A stretch of DNA of 64,000 bases, taken from contig NZ_AQXR01000009.1 in assembly GCF_000376885.1 (NCBI RefSeq), positions 186,001-250,000 on the forward strand. The letters are read 5' to 3'. This DNA is from Alloscardovia criceti DSM 17774 (GTDB lineage: Bacteria > Actinomycetota > Actinomycetes > Actinomycetales > Bifidobacteriaceae). The notes under the pieces were generated by a model. That model made no database searches. It saw only the letters and a list, made by a program, of their open reading frames with translations, and was not told where the DNA came from. The position numbers were made by a program, and so were the translations under genes. Positions 45,430-54,583 of the stretch are shown here, piece by piece; the first letter of the stretch is position 1; each line of letters opens with the position of its first letter.

Positions 45430-45613
45430 GGAGCGACTGCGTCTGTGCATTTCGTCACACATCGCTGTTCCTTTTCCCACGGTGTGAGATAGCAAAAGGT
45501 ACAAGAATGCACAGGCATTAATCTGCCAGAAACATCGGGAAAACTGCGCAACATCGTAGGAATTGCGCGCCTTGACCTCCGTAATGTGAAAAAATTCGAA
45601 ACAATTTCGACAC

Positions 45614-45662
45614 AAAATCGCACTGAATTTAACTCAATGGTTATCTTCAGTGCGATTTTTAT
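45614..45662 (+). terminator. Terminator or attenuator between ftsY and amt
   Basis: AAAATCGCACTGAA (45614-45627) pairs perfectly with TTCAGTGCGATTTT (45646-45659) and runs into TTTT. It lies 185 bases after ftsY and 58 before amt, so it may end ftsY transcripts or attenuate amt. Confidence 0.85.
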
Positions 45663-45719
45663 TAATGGACGCGGTCTTATATGAGGGGTATCGCATACAG
45701 CGAGAAAAAGGAGGGAAAA

Positions 45720-47006
45720 ATGAATTCTGGCGATACTGCTTGGATGCTCATAGCGAGTGGACTGGTGTTTCTGATGACCCCAGCTGTGGCATTTTTCTAT
45801 GGTGGAATGGTGCGTGCAAAGGCCATTTTGCACATGATGATGCTCAGCGTGGGGGCCATAGCCGTGGTGGGCATAGCTTGGGCCGTGTGTGGATGGTCCA
45901 TTGCGTATGGAGGGCAATCCGTGGGCGGAATTTTCGGAAATCCCTGGACAGGGGATTTCTTCCATGGCGTTATTTCGCTGAATAACGGCGTGTATACGGC
46001 TACGGGCGGCTCGGCATCAGGCGATTATCCGATAACCGTGGACGCGCTTTTCCAAATGACTTTCGCCATCATTACGGTGGCACTCATTACCGGCTCGCTC
46101 GCCGAACGTGTGAAGTTTAGTACGTGGCTGGTGTTCGCTTTTGTGTGGACGATTGTAGATTATGCACCACTTGCGCACATGGTATGGAACCACGGATTGC
46201 TCAGCGCAGATGGTGCCATTTCGCAGCTCTTGGGCGTGCAGGCTCACGATTTTGCAGGCGGCACCGTGGTACATATCAATGCGGCCGTTGCAGCTCTCGT
46301 GCTCGCGCTCCTCATCGGCCGGCGTAAGGGCTTCGGCACAGTACCCTTCAAACCGCACAACGTACCGTTTGTCCTTTTGGGTGCTTTTCTCCTTTGGATT
46401 GGCTGGTTCGGATTTAACGGCGGATCGGCTTTTGCAGCCAATGGCACGGCTGCATACGCCATTATCTCCACCACGCTGTGCGCATGCGCGGCTACGCTGG
46501 GATGGCTGCTCGTAGAGAAACTGCGCACCGGTCATGCCACGCCCGTGGGTGCCGCCTCAGGCATGGTCGCTGGCTTGGTAGGCATTACGCCATCCGCCGA
46601 TGTGGTAGCACCATGGTGGGCGCTCGTCATTGGATTCATCGTAGGCGCCGTGTGCTGCGTGGCCATTAGCGCAAAATTCAAACTGGGCATCGATGACTCC
46701 CTTGACGTGGTCGGCGTCCATGGTGTGGGCGGCGTTATTGGCACGGTCTGTGTGGGACTTTTTGCTGCATCAGGCGGACTGGTCACCACCGGCGATATCC
46801 GACTGACCCTTGTGCAAATTCTCATCGCCCTGATAACCATCGCTTTTTCCGGCGTTGTGACCTTCGCCCTCGCCTTCGTACTCGAAAAAACAATGGGCTG
46901 GCGCGTAGGCACCTACACGGAAATCACCGGAATTGATATCGTCCAGCATGGGGAGCGCTCCTACGACTTTTCTGACACTTCCCTGTCTCTGAGAAGGAGG
47001 TCATAA
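45720..47006 (+). CDS. amt: Ammonium transporter Amt
   Basis: The 428-residue channel has 11 membrane helices. The twin conducting histidines are seen in DFAGGTVVHINAA and GVHGVGGVIG, and the ammonium-binding Asp lies in the former. The N-terminus MNSGDTAWMLIASGLVFLMTPAVAFFYGGMVR is typical of actinobacterial Amt. I start it at ATG 45720, preceded by AAAGGAGGG; a longer frame to 45681 is not needed. It overlaps glnB by one base, and PII proteins commonly plug Amt channels through their T-loop. Confidence 0.95.
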   Translation: MNSGDTAWMLIASGLVFLMTPAVAFFYGGMVRAKAILHMMMLSVGAIAVVGIAWAVCGWSIAYGGQSVGGIFGNPWTGDFFHGVISLNNGVYTATGGSASGDYPITVDALFQMTFAIITVALITGSLAERVKFSTWLVFAFVWTIVDYAPLAHMVWNHGLLSADGAISQLLGVQAHDFAGGTVVHINAAVAALVLALLIGRRKGFGTVPFKPHNVPFVLLGAFLLWIGWFGFNGGSAFAANGTAAYAIISTTLCACAATLGWLLVEKLRTGHATPVGAASGMVAGLVGITPSADVVAPWWALVIGFIVGAVCCVAISAKFKLGIDDSLDVVGVHGVGGVIGTVCVGLFAASGGLVTTGDIRLTLVQILIALITIAFSGVVTFALAFVLEKTMGWRVGTYTEITGIDIVQHGERSYDFSDTSLSLRRRS

Positions 47007-47344
47007 TGAAACTCATTACAGCCATTTTGCAACCCGAAAAACTCGATGACGTCGTCGATGCGCTTTGTAGCATAGGTGTGCATGGTTTAACCATTAGTGA
47101 AGCGCACGGTTATGGTCGCCAGCGCGGGCATACAGAGGTTTTCCGCGGTACGGAAATTGACGTGGACATTTTGCCCAAAGTGCGTTTTGAAATAGTGACA
47201 ACCGATGCACAAGCGGATACCGTGGTGCGCACGATTTGTGAGACTGCGCGTACAAACAACATTGGCGATGGCAAGGTCTGGGTCGTGCCGGTGGAGTCCG
47301 TTACACGCGTGCGCACCGGCGAAACAGATGGAGCGGCTCTGTAA
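47006..47344 (+). CDS. glnB: PII nitrogen regulatory protein lacking Tyr51
   Basis: This 112-residue PII protein has the 2-oxoglutarate/ATP-binding motifs GYGRQRGHTEVFRG and the end TRVRTGETDGAAL. In the T-loop, the tyrosine that is uridylylated or adenylylated in other bacteria (Tyr51 in RGAEY) is replaced by isoleucine (RGTEI, Ile51). No glnD-like gene follows, as it does in other actinobacterial amt-glnB-glnD operons. So it is probably regulated by metabolite binding alone. The Amt partner is upstream, and GAAGGAGG precedes the ATG. Confidence 0.93.
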   Translation: MKLITAILQPEKLDDVVDALCSIGVHGLTISEAHGYGRQRGHTEVFRGTEIDVDILPKVRFEIVTTDAQADTVVRTICETARTNNIGDGKVWVVPVESVTRVRTGETDGAAL

Positions 47345-47464
47345 AAATTTTGGGTAAAAAACCAAAGCAAAATCCGCGATAAGCCTGCAATTTCAAGGTT
47401 GGGCGTGTGCAGACGGCTGTAAATATTTCATGATTTTTCGAGCAAATTGAGCGAAAAATTGGAT

Positions 47465-47481
47465 TTGACAGAAATTTAACA
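47465..47481 (+). promoter_or_regulatory. Possible Pho box before pstS
   Basis: TTGACA (47465-47470), five bases and TTAACA (47476-47481) form two hexamers at an 11-base period, as in Bacillus PhoP boxes. They lie 74 bases before the pstS ATG. The PhoB-like regulator encoded downstream could bind it. The rest of the 210-base gap holds only a weak ATTTTTCG/CGAAAAAT hairpin (47433-47459). Confidence 0.4.
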
Positions 47482-47554
47482 ATTCTCTGGCGATGTTCTG
47501 TCATTGATTTTCTACGGTATGAAGTGTTGAAAAAACACCAAAGAAAGTCGAATT

Positions 47555-48457
47555 ATGAATCGTGAAAATCTCATGAGTCGTTTGGCTCGCCCAGCTGTAA
47601 TTGCTGCGAGCATCGTTGCATTGTCAACTCTTGCACTGGCTGGATGCGGATCTTCTTCCTCCAGCAGCTCCACTTCTTCCACTTCTGACGATGCAGCAAT
47701 CTCTGTTGTTTCTCGTGAAGAGGGCTCCGGTACTCGCGGCGCCTTCGTTGAATTGACTGGCGTCGAAGAAAACAAAGAAGACAAGACTATCTCTACTGCA
47801 GTAGTTGCAAACTCCACTTCTGTAGTTGCTACCACCGTTGCTGGCGATGCTAATGCAATCGGTTATATTTCCTTGGGTTCCCTGGATGACACCGTAAAGG
47901 CTGTAAACGTAGACGGCGTAAAGCCAAGCGAAGAAACAGTTTCTGACGGTACATACAAGGTTTCCCGTCCATTTAACATCGTAAAGCCAACCACGCTCAG
48001 CGAAGGTGGTAAGGACTTCCTCGCCTTCATCATGAGCCCAGATGGACAGAAGGTTGTTCAGGACAACGGCTACGTACAGGTAACCGAAGGTGTTGCGGAT
48101 TACACCGCTTCTGGTTTCTCCGGTACCATCACCGTTTCTGGTTCTTCCTCCGTCACCCCAGTGATGGAAAAGCTTGCTGAAGCTTACAAGCAGAAGAATC
48201 CAGATGCAAACGTAGAAGTACAGCAGTCTGACTCCTCTACAGGTGTACAGAACGCTATCAACAACGTTTCTGACTTAGGCATGGCTTCCCGTGACCTCAA
48301 GGATTCTGAGAAGAGCTCCGGTGTTGAATCCGTAGCAATCGCTCGCGATGGTATTGCTATCATCGTCAACAAGGGCAACTCCATTACCAACTTGACTTTG
48401 GATCAGATCAAGCAGATTTACACGGGTGACATCACCAAGTGGTCTGAGGTGAAGTAA
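47555..48457 (+). CDS. pstS: Phosphate-binding lipoprotein PstS with reversed half-domains
   Basis: The 300-residue lipoprotein has a lipobox LALAGC (Cys31) and a Ser-rich spacer. The half that normally ends PstS comes first: SREEGSGTRGAF, NAIGYISLGSLDDTVKAV, SRPFNIV and SPDGQKVVQDNGY (residues about 48-175). The half that normally begins it comes second: TVSGSSSVTPVMEKLAEAYK, QQSDSSTGVQNAI, LGMASRDLKDSEK, and it ends YTGDITKWSEVK (about 188-300). Both phosphate-loop sets are intact, so a complete site can form. A similar order exists in some Firmicutes homologues that I recall. It leads the pst operon. Confidence 0.9.
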   Translation: MNRENLMSRLARPAVIAASIVALSTLALAGCGSSSSSSSTSSTSDDAAISVVSREEGSGTRGAFVELTGVEENKEDKTISTAVVANSTSVVATTVAGDANAIGYISLGSLDDTVKAVNVDGVKPSEETVSDGTYKVSRPFNIVKPTTLSEGGKDFLAFIMSPDGQKVVQDNGYVQVTEGVADYTASGFSGTITVSGSSSVTPVMEKLAEAYKQKNPDANVEVQQSDSSTGVQNAINNVSDLGMASRDLKDSEKSSGVESVAIARDGIAIIVNKGNSITNLTLDQIKQIYTGDITKWSEVK

Positions 48458-48460
48458 TAC

Positions 48461-49396
48461 ATGGCATCACTCACGAGTTCTGAAACGCAAATTTTGCAGA
48501 TGAACTCAGCCGAACGCGACGTGAAGAGAATGAACATTCCTTCACGCCGCGTTCAGCGTGCATGGCAGAATGTAGCATCCGTAGTCTTCGGTTTGTGCGC
48601 TGCAATGTCCGTGTTCGCTTTGCTGCTCATCTGCTTCTTCCTATTCGCAAACGGTATCCCAGCCCTGAACGAAATCGGCTGGTGGCACTTCCTTTCTTCT
48701 GCTACCTGGAAGCCATCTTCCGGTGAATTTGGTATTGCAGCCTTTATCGCAGGCACGTTTGTTACCACTTTGGGTGCATTGGTTGTAGCTGTTCCTGTTA
48801 GCGTGTTGACGGCTATTTTCATTTCTTCCTTCGCTTCTCCACGCATCCGTGGCATGTTCATTCCTTTGATCGAGCTTTTGGCAGAAATTCCTTCCGTTGT
48901 ATACGGTTTCTTCGGTTTGATTTTGTTAGTGCCTTTTATCCGAACTACCTTCGGTGTACAGGGTATGAGCATCTTGGCAGCCGTTATCGTGCTGGCCATC
49001 ATGATTGCTCCAACCATCATTTCCACCTCTATTTCCGCACTCGATGCGGTGCCACACGCTTATCGTGAAGGTGCTATTGCGTTGGGTGCTACAAAGGAGC
49101 GCGCAGAGTTTACAGCAGTTCTTCCTGCTGCAAAGTCGGGTGTGATTTCCGGAATTATCTTGGGTATGGGTCGTGCATTGGGCGAAACAATGGCCGTTAT
49201 CATGGTTATCGGTAACCAGCCATTGATGCCAGATTCGCTGCTCCATGGCGCACGAACAATGACCACCAACGTTGTGCTCGAAATGGGTTACGCTGCTGAT
49301 TTGCACCGCGGTGCATTGCTCGGTACAGCTGTGATTTTGTTCATTATTGAACTGATCGTGAACCTCATTTTGGCTGGCATCAGAAAGAAACTGTAA
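48461..49396 (+). CDS. pstC: Phosphate ABC permease PstC
   Basis: The 311-residue permease has six helices, with a long N-terminal cytoplasmic extension, and the ATPase-contact loop ALDAVPHAYREGAIALGATKERAEF. The EIPSVVYGFFGL segment is typical of PstC. It starts three bases after the pstS stop, with GAGGTGA as ribosome-binding site inside pstS. It overlaps pstA by one base (TAATG), so the subunits are made in balance. Confidence 0.93.
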   Translation: MASLTSSETQILQMNSAERDVKRMNIPSRRVQRAWQNVASVVFGLCAAMSVFALLLICFFLFANGIPALNEIGWWHFLSSATWKPSSGEFGIAAFIAGTFVTTLGALVVAVPVSVLTAIFISSFASPRIRGMFIPLIELLAEIPSVVYGFFGLILLVPFIRTTFGVQGMSILAAVIVLAIMIAPTIISTSISALDAVPHAYREGAIALGATKERAEFTAVLPAAKSGVISGIILGMGRALGETMAVIMVIGNQPLMPDSLLHGARTMTTNVVLEMGYAADLHRGALLGTAVILFIIELIVNLILAGIRKKL

Positions 49397-50214
49397 TGAA
49401 ACCACGTCGACACATTGGTTCGCGCATCCTGCGCATTGCACTTTATGTGGCAAGCTTGTCCGTTGTAGCTGCTTTGGCTTATCTGCTGTTCTTCGTCATT
49501 ACCAACGGCATCAGCCACTTTGATCCAAAGTTCTTTGAGTGGACTTACAACTCTGATAACTCCTCGGTGGTCCCAAGTATCATCGGCACAATCTTGATTA
49601 TTATCGGAACGTTGATTGTGTCTGTGCCTTTGGGCGTGGGCGCGGCTATCTTCTTGACCGAATACTCTCACCGTCGTAGCTGGTTTGTGCGCATTATCCG
49701 CGTGACAGCAGAAACCTTGGCGGGTATTCCTTCCATCGTGTACGGTCTGTTCGGCATGCTCTTCTTCGTCACTTGGCTGCACTGGGGTATGTCCTACCTC
49801 GCAGGCTGCTTGTGCTTAGCCATTATGGTGCTGCCAACCGTCATGCGTACGAGTGAAGAAGCTATTCTCGCCGTGCCAGATTCTTACCGTGAGGCCAGCC
49901 TGTCTCTGGGCGCTACCCGTCTGCACATGGTGCTGACCGTCGTATTGCCAGCAGCGCGCGAAGGCATTATCTCCGGTATCGTGCTCGGCATCGGCCGTAT
50001 TATGGGTGAATCCGCTGCACTGCTCTTTACGGCAGGCACCGTAGCACAGATTCCAAACTCCTTCTTCTCGTCCACACGAAGCCTCGCCGTACACATGTAT
50101 GTACTGTCCACAGAAGGCTTGCACATGGATGCCGCCTATGTATCCGCATTCGTGCTGGTCATTTTCGCATTGCTGATTAACAGCTCAGTTGCTCTTTTAA
50201 GGAAAAAGGCATGA
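49396..50214 (+). CDS. pstA: Phosphate ABC permease PstA
   Basis: The 272-residue permease has six helices, the contact loop [20 protein letters not shown] and [16 protein letters not shown], as expected for PstA. It pairs with PstC to form the phosphate channel. It overlaps pstC by one base and pstB by four (ATGA), a tight translational chain. Confidence 0.93.
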   Translation: MKPRRHIGSRILRIALYVASLSVVAALAYLLFFVITNGISHFDPKFFEWTYNSDNSSVVPSIIGTILIIIGTLIVSVPLGVGAAIFLTEYSHRRSWFVRIIRVTAETLAGIPSIVYGLFGMLFFVTWLHWGMSYLAGCLCLAIMVLPTVMRTSEEAILAVPDSYREASLSLGATRLHMVLTVVLPAAREGIISGIVLGIGRIMGESAALLFTAGTVAQIPNSFFSSTRSLAVHMYVLSTEGLHMDAAYVSAFVLVIFALLINSSVALLRKKA

Positions 50215-50960
50215 AATACGAAGTAAAAAATTTGTCCGTCAGCTACGATGGCAAGGAAGCTTTGAAAAATATCAATATGGATATTCCAGAGCGTTCCATC
50301 ACCGCTTTTATTGGACCATCTGGTTGCGGTAAGTCCACCTTCCTGCGTTCCCTCAACCGTATGAATGACTTGGTGGAAGGCGCAGAAACGAAGGGCAGCA
50401 TCCGCCTCGACGGTCAGGAAATCCTGTCTCGCGACATCGACCCAACGGCCTTGCGTGCGCGCGTCGGCATGGTATTCCAGAAGGCAAACCCATTCCCTAT
50501 GAGCATTTACGACAATGTCGCTTATGGCTTGAAGGTTGCCGGCATGCGCAAGCGCTCTGAAATTACTCAGCGCGTGGAGCAGGCATTGGACGAGGCTGCT
50601 TTGCTGGACGAAGTTAAGGATCGCTTGGGTGAGTCCGCATTGGGACTTTCCGGTGGTCAGCAGCAGCGTTTGTGCATTGCACGTGCGCTGGCCGTGCGCC
50701 CGGATGTACTGCTGATGGACGAGTCCACCTCGGCTTTGGATCCATTGTCCACATCCCGCATCGAGGATTTGGCTACGGAATTAAAGAAGAAGTACACCGT
50801 TATCATGGTGACCCACAATATGCAGCAGGCTATGCGTATCTCCGATCAGTGCGCATTCTTCCTCATGGGTGACCTCGTAGAATACGGCCTGACCGATCAG
50901 ATCTTCAACTCCCCTCACGATCCACGCACCGAAGGCTACATTACAGGCCGATTTGGCTAA
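50211..50960 (+). CDS. pstB: Phosphate ABC ATPase PstB
   Basis: A 249-residue ATPase with Walker [10 protein letters not shown] (35-43), [20 protein letters not shown], signature LSGGQQQRL, Walker [14 protein letters not shown] and MVTHNMQQA. The [11 protein letters not shown] segment is specific to PstB. The usual next gene phoU is absent; a 75-base gap leads straight to the response regulator. Confidence 0.95.
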   Translation: MKYEVKNLSVSYDGKEALKNINMDIPERSITAFIGPSGCGKSTFLRSLNRMNDLVEGAETKGSIRLDGQEILSRDIDPTALRARVGMVFQKANPFPMSIYDNVAYGLKVAGMRKRSEITQRVEQALDEAALLDEVKDRLGESALGLSGGQQQRLCIARALAVRPDVLLMDESTSALDPLSTSRIEDLATELKKKYTVIMVTHNMQQAMRISDQCAFFLMGDLVEYGLTDQIFNSPHDPRTEGYITGRFG

Positions 50961-51035
50961 AAGTGTGCGCAATCGCACTGATGTCGGTTAAACTATAGAA
51001 GTAATTGAAATCAGTGGTCGATTCAGTGGAAGATT

Positions 51036-51722
51036 ATGATTTATTATCTTGAAGATGACGAGCAAATTCGGGAGATGACTCTATACACCCTCAACAAAAC
51101 AGGTTTTGAGGCTGTGGGCTGTAGTACAGCAAGTCAATTAGACGAGCTTCTCAGCAAAGAAATTCCGGATTTGCTTCTTCTCGATGAAATGCTTCCCGAT
51201 GCCGATGGTTTGCAAGTACTTGCAAAGCTACGCAACAATCCTAAAACCGCCTCACTTCCCGTTATCATCATTACAGCGCGTTCTACGGAATTCGATGCTG
51301 TAACAGGACTGGATGCTGGGGCGGATGATTTTATCCCTAAGCCTTTTGGCATGATGGAATTAGTATCCCGCATTCATGCGCTATTGCGCCGTTCTCAGCG
51401 CAATAATACGAATGAAGATTTGCTCACCGCAGGCGGTATTTCCTTAGATTCTCAGGCGCGCCAAGTCAGCGTGAATGGACAGGTGCTCGACTTAACGCGT
51501 AAAGAATTCGACGTATTGGAATTGCTCCTCAATCATCGGGGCATTGTGCTGACACGTGAGCAACTCTTTGAACAAGTGTGGGGGTTTGTGGATGCACAGT
51601 CGCGCACTGTGGATACACATATCCAAACACTACGCCACAAAATTGATGCCATCGATCCTCAAGCAGACTTGATAGAAACCGTGCGAGGTGTGGGCTACAG
51701 ATTCGCCCGAGAAGGCAAATAA
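51036..51722 (+). CDS. PhoB/PhoP-like response regulator (OmpR family)
   Basis: The receiver domain (1-120) has acidic LEDDEQIRE, phosphoacceptor Asp50 in LLLLDEMLPDADG and Lys in FIPKPFG. The winged-helix domain (about 130-226) has LTRKEFDVLELLLNHRGIVLTREQLFEQVWGF and RTVDTHIQTLRHKI. Next to pstSCAB and a PhoR-like kinase, it is the probable phosphate-starvation regulator. The start MIYYLEDD is reminiscent of the clostridial type, but I cannot assign the origin. The kinase starts 23 bases downstream. Confidence 0.9.
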   Translation: MIYYLEDDEQIREMTLYTLNKTGFEAVGCSTASQLDELLSKEIPDLLLLDEMLPDADGLQVLAKLRNNPKTASLPVIIITARSTEFDAVTGLDAGADDFIPKPFGMMELVSRIHALLRRSQRNNTNEDLLTAGGISLDSQARQVSVNGQVLDLTRKEFDVLELLLNHRGIVLTREQLFEQVWGFVDAQSRTVDTHIQTLRHKIDAIDPQADLIETVRGVGYRFAREGK

Positions 51723-51745
51723 TAACACAATAAAGGCAAGAATTC

Positions 51746-53158
51746 ATGAATCCAGCTCCTCAATCGATTCGCCGCCGTCTCGTCATTCGCATTGGAATGC
51801 TGGTAACGGCGGTTTTGATTATTTCAGGCATGATTTTTGCCGCCGTCTCGTACCATTTGCTCTCTAGTGAAACAAATCGGACGCTGCGCAAGGCCACAGC
51901 CGCGCTTGCAGCCGTTTTTGATGCACAAGATCGCACACAGAGCATGAGTCGCTATGATATTGAACAGATTGTCAATCAGCAGGTGGTGGCGCAGAGCATA
52001 CAGTTGCGCATTACTTATGTGCTGGCGGATGGTCAGGTGCGCTACGACAATGTAGAAGATCCGGCCCTCATGGCAAATCACAGCCAGCGCCCAGAAATTC
52101 AGCAAGCACAAGAAACGGGCGTGGGTCAGTCCACCCGCTACTCCTCGACTCTGAGGCAGGAAAGTCGTTACTACGCTATGAAGCTGGCCAATGGGGATAC
52201 GCTACGCCTGTCCCGCAGCCAGCAGTCCTTGCTCGGTGTGATGTTCCAAGCTCTGCCAGCATTGACGCTGCTGATTATTATCCTAGCGGTGATTTCCTGG
52301 CTGATTGGTAGTGCTATTGCCCGGTCGGTGACCTCCTCTATCGGCAGCATCGATTTGGACGACCCGTTATCTCATCCGGTGGAAACCGAGCTGGAGCCGC
52401 TGACGCACCGTTTGGCCACGCAGCAGGAGCAAATTGCCTTGCAGCAGCAGGAGCGACAGGAATTTACCGCCAACGCATCTCACGAGCTGAAAACACCGCT
52501 GACGGTGATTTCAGGGTCGGCCGAACTCATTTCCTCGGGACTGGCCGAGCCGGAGGATATTCCGCGATTCGCTCAGCAAATAACCCAGCAAGTGGCGACT
52601 ATGCGCGTCATTATCAACGATATGCTGACTCTCTCACGCTACGATGAGAAGCAAGTTATGCACAGTACAGAGGTGGACATCGCCGATATCGTGCGCGGTG
52701 TTACCGCGAACTTGCAAAGCGCAGCTCGCGCCAAGCAGATTCGACTCCTCAGCACGACACAAAAGGCTCTGGTCACGGGTGATCCCGCTATGCTGACGTA
52801 TTTAGTGCGTAACCTCGTGGATAATGCCATACGCTACAACCGCGAAGGCGGCGTCGTCTCCGTAGAAGCTTACTCTCAAGGCTCTTACACCATTTTGCGC
52901 GTCGTGGATACGGGTAAGGGCATTCCGCGTGACCAGCGTGAGAATATCTTCAAACGCTTCTATCGCATCGATTCTTCCTCTGAAGCGCCATCGGGATCAG
53001 GTCTGGGCCTTGCCATCGTAAGACACGTGGTCCAAGCGCATAAGGGCACAATCAGCGTAGAAGATAACAAACCAATGGGTACCGTCTTTACCGTGCGTCT
53101 TTCTGCGCGTCAGCAGTCAACGCCCTTCGACCTAGACAATGTGGAGCAAAAGTCGTAA
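51746..53158 (+). CDS. PhoR-like sensor histidine kinase
   Basis: The 470-residue protein has two membrane helices (about residues 12-40 and 165-195), with an extracellular sensor region between them. HisKA FTANASHELKTPLTVISGSAEL carries the phosphoacceptor His. The ATPase has LVRNLVDNAIRYN, DTGKGIP and GSGLGLAIVRHVV. A PAS domain is not evident. Its position after a PhoB-like regulator and pst genes gives the phosphate role. It ends six bases before the convergent MerR gene, with no terminator visible between them. Confidence 0.9.
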   Translation: MNPAPQSIRRRLVIRIGMLVTAVLIISGMIFAAVSYHLLSSETNRTLRKATAALAAVFDAQDRTQSMSRYDIEQIVNQQVVAQSIQLRITYVLADGQVRYDNVEDPALMANHSQRPEIQQAQETGVGQSTRYSSTLRQESRYYAMKLANGDTLRLSRSQQSLLGVMFQALPALTLLIIILAVISWLIGSAIARSVTSSIGSIDLDDPLSHPVETELEPLTHRLATQQEQIALQQQERQEFTANASHELKTPLTVISGSAELISSGLAEPEDIPRFAQQITQQVATMRVIINDMLTLSRYDEKQVMHSTEVDIADIVRGVTANLQSAARAKQIRLLSTTQKALVTGDPAMLTYLVRNLVDNAIRYNREGGVVSVEAYSQGSYTILRVVDTGKGIPRDQRENIFKRFYRIDSSSEAPSGSGLGLAIVRHVVQAHKGTISVEDNKPMGTVFTVRLSARQQSTPFDLDNVEQKS

Positions 53159-53164
53159 GCGAGA

Positions 53165-53566
53165 CTAATCGACATCGATGAGATTGCTGCGATATTTTTC
53201 CTTGCCCTCCAGGACTTTGCGGAAGAAATCTTGCTTGTAGTCGATGAAAGCGATGCTGGCTTGAATACGATCCTTCTGGCGTACAAGCTCAGCACGCTTG
53301 TGGGCGAGAATCTGCTGGCGTTCGGGGATGGATGATTCACCAGCTAAGCAGAGATTTAAGTATGCGCGCATTTCGTCGATGCCCATACCGCAGTCGCGCA
53401 CACAGATAAGGCTTTGAATCCATGCAATGTCCCGATCGTCAAAGATGCGGCGATTGCGCTCATCGCGTTTAACGTGGGGGACAAGCCCAATTTTGCAGTA
53501 GTACTTCAAGGTTTCATAGCTCAAATCGACGATTGCACAGGTTTCTTTCATCGTGTAGCTCGCCAT
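53165..53566 (-). CDS. MerR-family transcriptional regulator
   Basis: The 133-residue protein begins at ATG 53564-53566 (GGGAGGG six bases upstream). The N-terminal winged helix (YTMKETCAIVDLSYETLKYYCKIGLVPHVKRDERNRRIF) and the helical dimerisation stretch that follows are typical of MerR. There is no cysteine pair of the metal-binding type; it belongs to the class that is divergent from aldo/keto reductases and reacts to electrophiles or other stresses. The gene is divergent from the aldo/keto reductase, with a classic MerR operator-promoter between them. Confidence 0.9.
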   Translation of the reverse strand: MASYTMKETCAIVDLSYETLKYYCKIGLVPHVKRDERNRRIFDDRDIAWIQSLICVRDCGMGIDEMRAYLNLCLAGESSIPERQQILAHKRAELVRQKDRIQASIAFIDYKQDFFRKVLEGKEKYRSNLIDVD

Positions 53567-53619
53567 AATTCCCTCCCCTTTTCGAAGCTTTTGCTCAGAG
53601 GCAAATTCCCTCTTCACAT

Positions 53620-53650
53620 TTGACCGGTATCTACTACCGGATTGTAGCGT
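53620..53650 (+). promoter_or_regulatory. MerR-type promoter with 19-base spacer and palindromic operator
   Basis: TTGACC (53620-53625) and TAGCGT (53645-53650) are separated by 19 bases, the over-long spacing that MerR proteins correct by DNA distortion. The perfect inverted repeat CCGGTA-N5-TACCGG (53624-53640) fills the spacer. It drives the aldo/keto reductase gene. Confidence 0.82.
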
Positions 53651-53702
53651 GTGAAGCACTACAGACACAGAAGATACTCCGAATTACACAGAAGGATGAA
53701 TT

Positions 53703-54563
53703 ATGGAAACATTGACATTAAGCAATGGTGTAGAAATTCCAAAACTCGGCTTTGGTGTCTTCCAAATTCCACAGGATGAAACCATTCAAGCGGTACACGA
53801 TGCTCTGGAAGTGGGATACCGTCATTTTGATACGGCTCAGTCCTATTTTAATGAAGAACAATTAGGCGAGGCCTTGGCCGATAGTGGCATCAATCGTTCA
53901 GAACTGTTTATCACGACCAAGGTTTGGCTTTCACATTATGGGTACGAGCAAACAAAGGCGTCGGTCGAGGAGTCTTTGAAGAAGCTGCGCACGGATTATG
54001 CAGATTTGATTTTGCTCCACCAGCCTTTTAACGATGTGTATGGTTCCTGGCGCGCATTGGAAGACCTGTATGAGGAAGGCAAGATTCGCGCCATCGGCGT
54101 GAGCAACTTTAACCCTGGACGTGTGGCGGATCTAGCGGCATTTAACCGCATCGCCCCTATGGTCAACCAAATCGAAACAAATCCATTCCACCAGCGCAGC
54201 GAGGAGCATGACGAAATGCTCAAGCGTGGTGTGGTGCACGAAGCATGGGCGCCTTTTGGTGAGGGACGTGCCGGCGTTTTCGACAACCCCGTGCTCGCAC
54301 AGATTGCGCAGAAGTACGATAAGTCCGTAGCTCAGGTAATTTTGCGGTGGTTGACCCAGCGCGATGTCGTGGCATTGGCAAAGTCCGCGCATAAGGAGCG
54401 CATGGAGCAGAACTTCCATATCTTCGACTTCCGCTTAACAGACGAAGATATGCAAGCAATCGCTGGATTGGACACAGGGGAAAGTCTTTTCTTCAATCAT
54501 GAAGATCCGTCTACGGTCGACATGTTTGTCCACCTTATCCAAGAGCGTGAAGGCCGCGCATAA
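53703..54563 (+). CDS. Aldo/keto reductase
   Basis: The 286-residue NADPH-dependent TIM-barrel reductase has the catalytic tetrad Asp43 and Tyr48 (GYRHFDTAQSYFNE), Lys73 (TTKVW) and His106 (LLHQP), with the cofactor segment near the C-terminus (ALAKSAHKERMEQNF; 2,5-diketo-gluconate-reductase-like). It probably reduces toxic aldehydes. It is controlled by the divergent MerR regulator, which makes an aldehyde- or stress-response role likely; the exact substrate is unknown. Confidence 0.93.
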   Translation: METLTLSNGVEIPKLGFGVFQIPQDETIQAVHDALEVGYRHFDTAQSYFNEEQLGEALADSGINRSELFITTKVWLSHYGYEQTKASVEESLKKLRTDYADLILLHQPFNDVYGSWRALEDLYEEGKIRAIGVSNFNPGRVADLAAFNRIAPMVNQIETNPFHQRSEEHDEMLKRGVVHEAWAPFGEGRAGVFDNPVLAQIAQKYDKSVAQVILRWLTQRDVVALAKSAHKERMEQNFHIFDFRLTDEDMQAIAGLDTGESLFFNHEDPSTVDMFVHLIQEREGRA

Positions 54564-54583
54564 GTGCCCTATATTCATACAAA

